Source of the DNA: Roseburia_C sp051879315
GTDB lineage: Bacteria > Bacillota > Clostridia > Lachnospirales > Lachnospiraceae
Length of the DNA stretch: 6,376 bases
Direction of reading: 5' to 3'
NCBI GenBank assembly: GCA_051879315.1
Contig: JBJELW010000042.1
Coordinates: 1-6,376, forward strand
This document shows, in pieces, positions 1 to 6,346 of the stretch (its first letter is position 1; every line of letters starts with the position of its first letter). The position numbers were made by a program, and so were the translations under genes. The notes under the pieces were generated by a model that ran no database searches, was not told where the DNA came from, and saw only the letters and a program-made list of their open reading frames with translations.

Positions 1-1211
1 TTTACCATGATCTGCTTCAGCTTTGCATCTACCTCTTCGAAGGTCCAGCTTAATCTCTCAGAGTTCTGAGACATCTCCAGTGCGGAAGTAGCAACACCAC
101 CTGCGTTGGAAGCCTTACCGCAGATGAACCATACACCGTTCTCCTGCAGATACTTGGTTGCATCCAAAGTAGTAGGCATGTTAGCGCCCTCGCATACTGC
201 CAGACAGCCGTTTGCTACTAACTGCTTTGCATCGTCGATGAGCAGCTCGTTCTGGGTTGCGCAAGGAAGTGCGATATCACACTTGATCTGCCATACGCCG
301 CGACCCTCATGATACTGTGCGCTGGGTCTTGCAGCAGCATACTCGGTAAGACGAGCACGCTTTACTTCCTTAACTTCCTTTAACAGCTCCACGTCAATTC
401 CTTCCGGATCGTAAATCCATCCGGTAGAATCAGAACAGGTAACTACCTTTGCGCCCATCTGCTGTGCCTTCTGGATTGCATAGATTGCAACGTTTCCTGC
501 ACCGGATACTACAACGGTCTTTCCTTCCATAGACTGACCATGATCCTTCATCAGCTCCTCTGTGATGTATAACAGACCATAACCTGTTGCCTCAGTACGT
601 GCTAAAGAGCCACCGTAGCTTAAGCCCTTACCGGTAAGAACGCCTTCGTAAGAACCACGAATTCTCTTGTACTGACCGAACATGTAACCGATCTCTCTTG
701 CTCCGGTTCCGATGTCACCGGCAGGAACGTCAACGTCTGCTCCGATGTACTTGCAAAGCTCTGTCATAAAGCTCTGGCAGAATGCCATTACTTCTCTATC
801 AGATTTTCCCTTAGGATCGAAATCAGATCCACCCTTGCCGCCGCCGATAGGCAGTCCTGTCAGGGAGTTCTTGAAGATCTGCTCAAATCCTAAGAACTTG
901 ATGATACCTGTATTTACAGAAGGATGTAAACGTAATCCTCCCTTGTACGGTCCAATCGCATTGTTAAACTGAATTCTGTAACCGGTATTTACCTGTACCT
1001 GGCCCTTATCATCTACCCAGGGAACTCTGAACTTGAACTGTCTGTCAGGCTCTGTGATTCTCTCTAACAGTGCCTCTTTTCTGTACAGATCCTCATTTGC
1101 ATCGATTACAGGTCTTAAGGACTCTAAAACCTCTTCTACAGCCTGTAAAAATTCCGGCTCAGATGCATTTTTTGTTTTTACTCGCTCCAATACCTCATCA
1201 ACGTAGCTCAT
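1..1211 (-). CDS. gdhA: Glutamate dehydrogenase, probably NADP-dependent (3' end outside window)
   Basis: Catalyses reductive amination of 2-oxoglutarate with ammonia to glutamate, as a cytosolic hexamer. My translation from the ATG at 1211 gives 403 codons with no stop before the window edge. The bacterial family is about 445 residues, so roughly 40 C-terminal residues are missing. It aligns by eye along its length with the Clostridium symbiosum enzyme. Visible landmarks are YKGGLRLHP with substrate-binding Lys90, PIGGGKGGSDFDP with catalytic Lys126, VPAGDIGTGAREIGY with catalytic Asp166, the Rossmann loop SGAGNVA (about 236-242), and the late motifs CATQNE and NAGGVATSALEMSQNS. After the second Rossmann strand it reads CSDSTG, like NADP-linked enzymes (E. 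coli has SDSSG) and unlike the SGPDG of the NAD-linked C. symbiosum enzyme, so NADP is inferred. The start has an AAGGAGA Shine-Dalgarno 7 bases upstream. It has its own promoter and lies beyond the fab terminator. Confidence 0.96.
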   Translation of the reverse strand, partial: MSYVDEVLERVKTKNASEPEFLQAVEEVLESLRPVIDANEDLYRKEALLERITEPDRQFKFRVPWVDDKGQVQVNTGYRIQFNNAIGPYKGGLRLHPSVNTGIIKFLGFEQIFKNSLTGLPIGGGKGGSDFDPKGKSDREVMAFCQSFMTELCKYIGADVDVPAGDIGTGAREIGYMFGQYKRIRGSYEGVLTGKGLSYGGSLARTEATGYGLLYITEELMKDHGQSMEGKTVVVSGAGNVAIYAIQKAQQMGAKVVTCSDSTGWIYDPEGIDVELLKEVKEVKRARLTEYAAARPSAQYHEGRGVWQIKCDIALPCATQNELLIDDAKQLVANGCLAVCEGANMPTTLDATKYLQENGVWFICGKASNAGGVATSALEMSQNSERLSWTFEEVDAKLKQIMV

Positions 1212-1218
1212 TTCTCAA

Positions 1219-1225
1219 TCTCCTT
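1219..1225 (-). promoter_or_regulatory. Ribosome binding site of gdhA
   Basis: On the minus strand this reads AAGGAGA, 7 bases before the ATG at 1211. It fixes the gdhA start, which also matches the N-terminus of clostridial GDH (MSYVDEV here, SKYVDRV in C. symbiosum). Confidence 0.85.
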
Positions 1226-1254
1226 ATCTCTTAAATAGAATATCCAACAAGATT

Positions 1255-1283
1255 ATTTTATTATGAAATGAATTTTTTGGCAA
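1255..1283 (-). promoter_or_regulatory. Sigma-A-type promoter of gdhA
   Basis: The minus strand carries TTGCCA (1283-1278, one mismatch to TTGACA), a spacer of exactly 17 bases (1277-1261) and TAAAAT (1260-1255, one mismatch to TATAAT). Transcription would start near 1248, giving a leader of about 37 bases that contains the gdhA Shine-Dalgarno. Both the spacer length and the element match are good, and the position after the fab terminator fits a separate gdhA transcript. The start point itself is inferred. Confidence 0.72.
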
Positions 1284-1371
1284 TAATTTTCTCATTTTTT
1301 ATCCAATTTTTTTCTACTTTCAGGGATATTGGCAGCAGATTTTGCAATTTATTTAATCAAAAAATTCATTT
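1266..1371. repeat. 14-bp inverted repeat in the fab-gdhA spacer
   Basis: The arm AAATGAATTTTTTG at 1266-1279 is exactly complementary to CAAAAAATTCATTT at 1358-1371, with 78 bases between. The proximal arm lies inside the spacer of the gdhA promoter and reaches the first bases of its -35 hexamer. The sequence is AT-rich, so chance is a real possibility. It could also be a pair of operator half-sites or a long-range RNA stem. No function is assigned. Confidence 0.5.
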
Positions 1372-1381
1372 TTGCACATTA

Positions 1382-1406
1382 AAAGGAGTAGATGTCCTAC
1401 TCCTTT
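1382..1406 (-). terminator. Probable intrinsic terminator of the fab operon
   Basis: A perfect 10-bp stem (AAAGGAGTAG at 1382-1391 pairing with CTACTCCTTT at 1397-1406) closes a 5-base loop. In the minus-strand transcript it begins at the last base of the fabT stop codon. The following U run is short: the stem ends in UUU and one more U follows before AAUG. It is therefore a weak-tailed terminator by sequence. Its position between fabT and the gdhA promoter supports the call. Confidence 0.6.
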
Positions 1407-1861
1407 CATTTCATAATGTATGCTTTATACTTTTCCCGGAAAAAACTGATCAGTTTGCCCAGCGTGTGTATCAACATCTCGGTTTCTTCATCCGTCAGTC
1501 CATTCTTCAAATCCTGAATCATATTGCTGTGAAACCTGGCATGATGCTCATAGGCACGCCGCCCGGAATCAGTCAGCGAAAGCTGTACCACGCGCTTATC
1601 TTCCTGGCAACGGTTCCGCTTGACGTATTTTTTTCTCACCAAAGCATCCACTGCCTTGGATAATGTTCCAGTTGTCACATTCATGATCTTGGCTACCTGC
1701 GTCATGCTCTTTGGTTCATCCAATCCAACGGCATCGATAATGTGCATATCGTTGCTGGAAATATTGGTGAACTCTCCGCTGATCAGACACTTTGCCTCGA
1801 TATCCATCAATTCATTGAAAACCATAACCAGTGCATCATTTATGGTCTTGTCTTCGTTCAT
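1406..1861 (-). CDS. fabT: MarR-family repressor of fatty acid synthesis, FabT-like
   Basis: A 151-residue winged helix-turn-helix protein, close to the 144 residues or so of streptococcal FabT. FabT represses fab genes and binds DNA more tightly with long-chain acyl-ACP. A dimerisation helix occupies about residues 5-30, followed by MHIIDAVG (39-46), which resembles FabT. The DNA-binding helices span about 52-80 with recognition helix VTTGTLSKAVDALV. The wing (84-97) carries the MarR signature Asp88-Lys89-Arg90, and a C-terminal dimer helix pair follows. I place the start at the ATG at 1861 because GAGGAG lies 6 bases upstream. A TTG at 1879 overlapping the fabH stop has no such site. It is the last gene of the fab unit, 11 bases after fabH, whereas fabT precedes fabH in streptococci. 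The family and context make the role likely, but the target genes are inferred. Confidence 0.87.
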   Translation of the reverse strand: MNEDKTINDALVMVFNELMDIEAKCLISGEFTNISSNDMHIIDAVGLDEPKSMTQVAKIMNVTTGTLSKAVDALVRKKYVKRNRCQEDKRVVQLSLTDSGRRAYEHHARFHSNMIQDLKNGLTDEETEMLIHTLGKLISFFREKYKAYIMK

Positions 1862-1867
1862 ATTTTT

Positions 1868-1873
1868 CTCCTC
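1868..1873 (-). promoter_or_regulatory. Ribosome binding site that fixes the fabT start
   Basis: Minus-strand GAGGAG sits 6 bases before the ATG at 1861 and overlaps the last base of the fabH TAG stop (1875-1873). This supports the ATG over the in-frame TTG at 1879 and suggests translational coupling to fabH. Confidence 0.8.
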
Positions 1874-2835
1874 TACCAATTCAGCACTGCAGCACCCCAG
1901 GTCAAGCCTGCGCCGAATCCGGCTAAAACAAGTCGATCTCCCTTTTGGAGCAATCCCTTTCGGTTAATCTCGTCCAACAGAATGGGCACACTTGCTGCTG
2001 AAACATTCCCACACTCATCCATATTGGTAGGGAATTTTTCCATAGGCTGATCCAATCGTTTGGCAACGGCCTCAATAATGCGAAGGTTGGCCTGATGCAG
2101 CACGAACAGCTTTACATCTTTCTCATCCAATCCGGCTTTATCCAATACCTGGGTTATCACCTTAGGCACAGTACGCACTGCAAAGCGGAAAACCTCCTGG
2201 CCATCCATGGAAAGATGCCCGTACTCCTCCTGGCCTTCGTGATAAGGATTTACCACGGGACGGTTCTGGCATGCCAACACCATTCCCTTAGTTCCGTCTG
2301 ATCCCTGTACACTTTCGAATACTGCATTCTCGTCAGCTTTCACCACTACAGCACCTGCACCATCTCCAAAAAGCACACAGGTACTGCGGTCTGACCAATC
2401 CATAAGCTTTGACAGGACCTCAGCCCCGATTACCAGTGCATTTTTGTACATACCGCTGGCGATATATGCCTGTGCCGTACTCAGGGCAAACAGGAATCCG
2501 GAGCAGGCTGCTCCCAGATCAAAAGCCACCGCATGAACGGCTCCAATTTCTCTCTGCACCTCGCAGGAAAGTGTTGGCACTACATAATCCGATGTGGCTG
2601 TTGCCGCAATGATCAGATCAATCTCATCAGCCTCCACCCCGGCATTTTCCAACGCCCGTTTTGCCGCCGTAGCAGCCAGGCCGGTGGTTGTTTCCGTCTC
2701 CGCCAAATGTCTGGCACGAATTCCGGTACGGGTGGATATCCACTCGTCCGATGTATCCATGATCTTGCTTAAATCATCATTGGTCACACGTTTTGCCGGT
2801 ATGGCGCTTCCTGTTCCACATATTCGTATATTCAC
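1873..2835 (-). CDS. fabH: Beta-ketoacyl-ACP synthase III (FabH)
   Basis: Starts fatty acid synthesis by condensing an acyl-CoA primer with malonyl-ACP in the cytosol. At 320 residues it has the normal family length. The thiolase-fold Cys-His-Asn triad is complete: Cys111 in DLGAACSGFLFAL, His247 in LHQANLRIIEAVAKRL, and Asn277 in CGNVSAASVPILLDE. The N-terminal DTSDEWISTRTGIR motif and the C-terminal GFGAGLTWGA loop (about 306-315) are typical. The start is a GTG at 2835, preceded at 7 bases by AAAGGAG, which overlaps the TAA stop of accDA, so the two are probably coupled. At the position of E. coli Phe87, which shapes the primer pocket, the sequence has Val86 (SDYVVPT). A smaller residue there could broaden primer choice, but specificity cannot be read from this alone. 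The identification as a KASIII is very secure. Confidence 0.97.
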   Translation of the reverse strand: MNIRICGTGSAIPAKRVTNDDLSKIMDTSDEWISTRTGIRARHLAETETTTGLAATAAKRALENAGVEADEIDLIIAATATSDYVVPTLSCEVQREIGAVHAVAFDLGAACSGFLFALSTAQAYIASGMYKNALVIGAEVLSKLMDWSDRSTCVLFGDGAGAVVVKADENAVFESVQGSDGTKGMVLACQNRPVVNPYHEGQEEYGHLSMDGQEVFRFAVRTVPKVITQVLDKAGLDEKDVKLFVLHQANLRIIEAVAKRLDQPMEKFPTNMDECGNVSAASVPILLDEINRKGLLQKGDRLVLAGFGAGLTWGAAVLNW

Positions 2836-2842
2836 CGTTCTT

Positions 2843-2849
2843 CTCCTTT
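2843..2849 (-). promoter_or_regulatory. Ribosome binding site supporting the GTG start of fabH
   Basis: Minus-strand AAAGGAG lies 7 bases before the GTG at 2835 and overlaps the accDA TAA stop (2850-2848). The strong site explains use of a non-ATG start and points to coupled translation. Confidence 0.82.
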
Positions 2850-4560
2850 AAAACTTCCGGAATCTCTCATATCTCTGGCGTGCCAGCTGCTCGCCGGTCT
2901 TGCCTTCCTGACGAATCAGGAAATCACGGATACATTTGTGCATATAATTTCCGATGGAAGTCAATGCATCGTCATCTGCACCGCCGTATTCCGGAATAAC
3001 TTTTTCCACAACGCCCAGACGGAATAAATCCTGCGCGGTAATTTTCATAACTGAAGCTGCCTCTTTGGCTCTCTTTCCATCCTTCCACAAAATGGATGCA
3101 AATCCTTCCGGAGACAAAACAGAGTAGGTAGCGTTCTCCATCATGTAAACTTCATTTCCCACAGCCAATGCCAGAGCACCGCCACTGCCACCTTCTCCAA
3201 TCATAAATACCAAAACAGGTACCTTCAGCCCTGCCATCTCGTAAAGATTACGGGCAATTGCCTCACCCTGTCCGCCTTCCTCAGCCTCCATACCACAGAA
3301 TGCTCCTGAAGTGTTTACAAAGGTGATAATAGGACGATGGAACTTTTCTGCCTGTTTCATAAGACGAAGTGCCTTACGATATCCTTCCGGAGAAGGCATA
3401 CCGTAATTGTGACGGGCACAATCCTTCATATCCTTACCCTTCTGAATACCGATTACTGTTACAGGCTGTCCGTCTAAGGATGCAATTCCACCCATGATGG
3501 CCGGGTCATCCCGGAACAAGCGATCTCCATGCATTTCAATAAAATCTGTGAAGATTTCGTTAATATAATCTTCTGTACACAAACGATCCACCCGTCTGGC
3601 CATACGCACCTTATCCCAAGCTCCAAGCTTTTTAGACTTAGCGCTACGCTCACGCATAAGCTCGGTGGGTCTTCCATCCACTTCTGTATTATGATCAAAC
3701 TGCGCAAAACCATCCACTTTATGAAGGGTTAAAATCTTGTAAAGGGTTCCCTTTAAATCCTTACGTTCCACAATGGCATCTACAAATCCATGCTCCAGCT
3801 GGAACTCTGCCCGCTGGAATCCCTCCGGAAGTTTCTGCCCGATAGTCTGCTCGATAACGCGGGGTCCTGCAAAACCAATCAATGCCCCGGGCTCTGCCAG
3901 AATGATATCTCCCAGCATGGCAAAACTTGCCGTCACACCACCTGTGGTAGGATCTGTCAAAATCGGAATATATAAGAGACCTGCCTCGGAATGTCTCTTT
4001 AATGCTGCGGAAGTCTTGGCCATCTGCATCAGAGAAATGATACCTTCCTGCATACGGGCTCCCCCGGAACAGCAGAACATAATAACCGGAAGCTCCAGCT
4101 CTGTAGCACGCTCCACAGCCTTTGTAATCTTCTCACCTACGGCATGTCCCATACTTCCCATAAGGAAACGGGAATCGCAGACACCGATTACCACCGGAAT
4201 CTCATGAATCTTACCCATACCTACGGTCACGGCTTCCTTCAATCCGGTCTTCTCCTGGACAGCGGCCAGCTTTCCATCATATCCGGCAAACTCCAAAGGA
4301 TCGCTGCCGTACTCATCTGCAAACCACTCCTCAAAACTCTGGGGATCCAAAACCATCTTCAAACGATTCTTGGTCTTTACACGGAAATAATTATTACAGT
4401 TATAGCAGATGTAATGGTTCTTTACTACTTCTGCTTTCTTCAACATCTGTCCGCAGGCTTTACACAGGACTTCCTCTTCCTGTACCTCCGCGGTTTTCTC
4501 ATTCACATCGTTTTTTACATCGCTTCTGCTTTCCTTAATTAAGTCAAATAGTTTTCCCAT
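2848..4560 (-). CDS. accDA: Acetyl-CoA carboxylase carboxyltransferase, fused beta and alpha subunits
   Basis: Transfers the carboxyl group from carboxybiotin to acetyl-CoA to give malonyl-CoA. Residues about 1-290 correspond to AccD. They include a four-cysteine zinc ribbon (Cys33, Cys36, Cys52, Cys55, spaced C-x2-C-x15-C-x2-C), then FLMGSMGHAVGEK, SGGARMQEG (165-173), LTDPTTGGVTASFAMLGD and GFAGPRVIEQT. Residues about 305-570 correspond to AccA, with DPAIMGGIA, NYGMPSPEGYRKALRLM, GEGGSGGALA (455-464) and YSVLSPEGFASILWKD. The join near 285-305 is in frame with no stop. The AccA part is about 265 residues against 319 for E. coli AccA, lacking most of its N-terminal helical extension. I chose the ATG at 4560, one base after the fabZ stop, which gives 570 residues. 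A GTG at 4572 would add four residues. No biotin carrier or biotin carboxylase gene lies nearby. Confidence 0.96.
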   Translation of the reverse strand: MGKLFDLIKESRSDVKNDVNEKTAEVQEEEVLCKACGQMLKKAEVVKNHYICYNCNNYFRVKTKNRLKMVLDPQSFEEWFADEYGSDPLEFAGYDGKLAAVQEKTGLKEAVTVGMGKIHEIPVVIGVCDSRFLMGSMGHAVGEKITKAVERATELELPVIMFCCSGGARMQEGIISLMQMAKTSAALKRHSEAGLLYIPILTDPTTGGVTASFAMLGDIILAEPGALIGFAGPRVIEQTIGQKLPEGFQRAEFQLEHGFVDAIVERKDLKGTLYKILTLHKVDGFAQFDHNTEVDGRPTELMRERSAKSKKLGAWDKVRMARRVDRLCTEDYINEIFTDFIEMHGDRLFRDDPAIMGGIASLDGQPVTVIGIQKGKDMKDCARHNYGMPSPEGYRKALRLMKQAEKFHRPIITFVNTSGAFCGMEAEEGGQGEAIARNLYEMAGLKVPVLVFMIGEGGSGGALALAVGNEVYMMENATYSVLSPEGFASILWKDGKRAKEAASVMKITAQDLFRLGVVEKVIPEYGGADDDALTSIGNYMHKCIRDFLIRQEGKTGEQLARQRYERFRKF

Positions 4561-4561
4561 T

Positions 4562-4999
4562 CTACTCACCACTTCCTACGGCAAAGGTAAGCTCTGCCTT
4601 TACTGCAATTTTTCCATTAACCGTTGCTACTGCCTCACCGACTCCGATGGGACCCTTCATACGGATGATCTTCGTCTCTAAAGTCAACACATCCCCGGGA
4701 ACTACCTTCTGCTTGAAACGCACCTTGTCGATTCCTGCAAAATACGCAGTCCTTCCCCGGAACTCCTCCTGCTGTAAAATAGCCACTGCACCGGTCTGAG
4801 CCAAAGCCTCAATGATCAGTACACCCGGCATCACCGGTTCCCCGGGAAAATGTCCGGCAAAGTAGGGTTCATCGTAAGTGACACACTTCTTACCTACCGC
4901 ACGCACACCCGGCTCTAACTCTTCGATGGTATCAATCAGTAAAAATGGATGGCGATGTGGAATAATCTCCATGATTTCCTTGGTTGTAAGTAATGCCAT
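4562..4999 (-). CDS. fabZ: 3-hydroxyacyl-ACP dehydratase (FabZ)
   Basis: Dehydrates beta-hydroxyacyl-ACP to trans-2-enoyl-ACP in each elongation round. The 145 residues match the usual FabZ length and single hot-dog fold. The N-terminal motif IIPHRHPFLLID (13-24) and the active-site helix motif GHFPGEPVMPGVLIIEALAQ (49-68) are present, with catalytic His50 and Glu64 of the partner subunit. The DKVRFKQKVVPGD stretch (91-103) is also standard. The ATG at 4999 follows AAGGA at 6 bases. The stop TAG at 4564-4562 is separated from the accDA ATG by one base, so the two are probably translationally coupled. In many Firmicute clusters accB lies directly before fabZ; here the preceding gap is only 60 bases and contains no gene. 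Whether it also isomerises to the cis-3 product, as FabA or FabN does, cannot be decided from sequence by eye. Confidence 0.96.
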   Translation of the reverse strand: MALLTTKEIMEIIPHRHPFLLIDTIEELEPGVRAVGKKCVTYDEPYFAGHFPGEPVMPGVLIIEALAQTGAVAILQQEEFRGRTAYFAGIDKVRFKQKVVPGDVLTLETKIIRMKGPIGVGEAVATVNGKIAVKAELTFAVGSGE

Positions 5000-5005
5000 A
5001 ACTAT

Positions 5006-5010
5006 TCCTT
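5006..5010 (-). promoter_or_regulatory. Ribosome binding site of fabZ
   Basis: Minus-strand AAGGA, 6 bases before the ATG at 4999. It is a moderate match and the only candidate in the 60-base fabF-fabZ gap. Confidence 0.7.
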
Positions 5011-5022
5011 CTTTCTATAATA

Positions 5023-5050
5023 TTTATAAACAAATCAGAGCCATTCGCAA
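5023..5050 (-). promoter_or_regulatory. Possible internal promoter ahead of fabZ
   Basis: In the 60-base gap after fabF the minus strand has TTGCGA (5050-5045, two mismatches to TTGACA), a 16-base spacer, and TATAAA (5028-5023, one mismatch). Transcription would start near 5016, just ahead of the fabZ Shine-Dalgarno. An imperfect inverted repeat ATTTG-TTTA-TAAAT (5035-5022) overlaps the -10. The -35 is weak and the gap is AT-rich, so this may be chance. It could let fabZ-accDA-fabH-fabT be expressed apart from the genes upstream. Confidence 0.3.
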
Positions 5051-5059
5051 AAGTTACTT

Positions 5060-6295
5060 CTAGTCGGTATATTTTTTAATCAACAAGCTTGCGTTATGTC
5101 CGCCAAAGCCTAAAGAATTGCTCAGGGCATAAGGAACCTCTTCCTGATAGGGCTCCTTACAATAGTTCAGATCGATTTCATCATCCACTGTCTCATATCC
5201 TGCTGTGGCATGAATGTATCCCTCTTCAATCTCCTTTACGCAGGTCAGGCACTCGATGGCTCCTGCTGCTCCCAACAAATGTCCGATCATGGACTTGGTG
5301 GAGTTGATTTTCAAATCCTTGGCATGATCGCCGAAGGCCAACTTGATGGCTCTTGTCTCAAACAGATCATTGTGGTGTGTACCGGTTCCATGCGCATTGA
5401 TATAAGTCAGGTCTTCCAGTGCCACTCCTGCATCCTCCAGAGCATTGGACATAGCTCTTGCTGCGCCGGCCCCGCTGTCCTCAGGGGAAGTGATATGGTA
5501 TGCATCTGCGGAACATCCATATCCTGCAACCTCAGCGTAGATATGAGCGCCTCTTGCCTTTGCATGCTCCAGCTCTTCCAATACTAAAATAGCTGAACCT
5601 TCTCCCATAACGAAACCGCTACGGTTCTTATCAAAAGGAAGAGATGCCTTCAAAGGATCCTCTGCTGTGGAAAGTGCAGTCAATGCGGTAAATCCTGCAA
5701 TACCGATAGGAGTCACGCAGGCCTCTGTACCACCTGCCACCATCACATCTGCCTCGCCGTACTGAATGCTGCGGAATGCCTCTCCCACTGCATTGGTTCC
5801 GGATGCACAGGCAGTTACAACATTTAAATTCTTACCCTTTAATCCATACTGGATGGATACATTTCCTGCTGCCATATTGGAGATCATCATAGGAACAAAC
5901 AACGGATTCACACGGTTCGGTCCCTTCTCCAACAGACGGCAATGCTCACGCTCGATGGCCTGAAGACTACCGATTCCGGAGCTGACAGAACATCCCACAC
6001 GATAAGCGTCCTCTTTTTCCATGTCAAGACCTGCGTCCTTGATAGCCTCGCCTGCTGCAACCACAGCAAACTGGCAGAAACGCTCCATACGCTTTGCGGT
6101 GCGGGCATCCATGTAATCCTTAGGCTCAAAATCCTTAACTTCAGCTGCTACATGACATTTATACTCAGTCGCATCAAAGGCGGAAATCTTATCGATTCCC
6201 ACCTTTTTTTCTTTTACTGAATTCCAAAATGTATCTACGTTATTTCCGATTGGAGTGATGGCTCCCAATCCGGTAACTACAACTCTTCTGCTCAT
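5060..6295 (-). CDS. fabF: Beta-ketoacyl-ACP synthase II (FabF)
   Basis: Elongates acyl-ACP by decarboxylative condensation with malonyl-ACP. At 411 residues it has the usual FabF length and the double thiolase fold. It opens with MSRRVVVTGLGAITPIGN. The catalytic Cys-His-His set is intact: Cys163 in TACASGTNAVGEA, His302 in INAHGTGTHHND, and His339 in STKSMIGHLLGAAGAIE with Lys334. GFGGHN near the C-terminus (396-401) carries the acyl-pocket gating Phe397. The loop after His302 reads GTGTHHND, where E. coli and B. subtilis FabF have GTSTP. The catalytic residues are unaffected. The ATG at 6295 is chosen because AGGAGGA stands 5 bases upstream and the protein start matches the family. The frame stays open for 22 codons further upstream without family similarity. 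It is the first complete gene of the fab unit in the window; the promoter is upstream of the window. Confidence 0.97.
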   Translation of the reverse strand: MSRRVVVTGLGAITPIGNNVDTFWNSVKEKKVGIDKISAFDATEYKCHVAAEVKDFEPKDYMDARTAKRMERFCQFAVVAAGEAIKDAGLDMEKEDAYRVGCSVSSGIGSLQAIEREHCRLLEKGPNRVNPLFVPMMISNMAAGNVSIQYGLKGKNLNVVTACASGTNAVGEAFRSIQYGEADVMVAGGTEACVTPIGIAGFTALTALSTAEDPLKASLPFDKNRSGFVMGEGSAILVLEELEHAKARGAHIYAEVAGYGCSADAYHITSPEDSGAGAARAMSNALEDAGVALEDLTYINAHGTGTHHNDLFETRAIKLAFGDHAKDLKINSTKSMIGHLLGAAGAIECLTCVKEIEEGYIHATAGYETVDDEIDLNYCKEPYQEEVPYALSNSLGFGGHNASLLIKKYTD

Positions 6296-6300
6296 TTCGT

Positions 6301-6307
6301 TCCTCCT
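6301..6307 (-). promoter_or_regulatory. Ribosome binding site that fixes the fabF start
   Basis: Minus-strand AGGAGGA, the strongest Shine-Dalgarno in the window, 5 bases before the ATG at 6295. It rules out the in-frame ATG at 6361, which has no such site. Confidence 0.9.
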
Positions 6308-6319
6308 ATTAATAAGGTG

Positions 6320-6346
6320 ATGCCCCCTCGTTTCACTCGGCGGCAC
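6320..6346 (-). other. Imperfect GC-rich hairpin in the fabF leader
   Basis: On the minus strand GTGCCGCC (6346-6339) can pair with GGGGGCAT (6327-6320) in 7 of 8 positions, counting one G-U pair, around an 11-base loop. The patch is much richer in G and C than the other spacers of the window. There is no following U run (CACCUUAUUAAU follows), so it is not an obvious terminator. It may be an attenuating or stabilising structure between an upstream gene and fabF, or simply a spacer. The function is unknown. Confidence 0.35.

Noticed and set aside
1392..1406. Plus-strand terminator reading of the 1382-1406 hairpin.
   Set aside because: No plus-strand gene ends here. The stem is symmetrical, but only the minus-strand fab unit needs a terminator at this place.
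1268..1663. Open frame of 131 codons on the plus strand.
   Set aside because: It runs antisense through fabT and the AT-rich spacer, has no domain I recognise, and crosses the terminator hairpin.
1862..1879. TTG start at 1879 adding six residues to the MarR protein.
   Set aside because: It overlaps the fabH stop and lacks a Shine-Dalgarno, while GAGGAG is ideally placed for the ATG at 1861.
3773..4207. Open frame of 144 codons on the plus strand.
   Set aside because: It is antisense to the conserved AccD core; the composition is that of a reverse-strand shadow.
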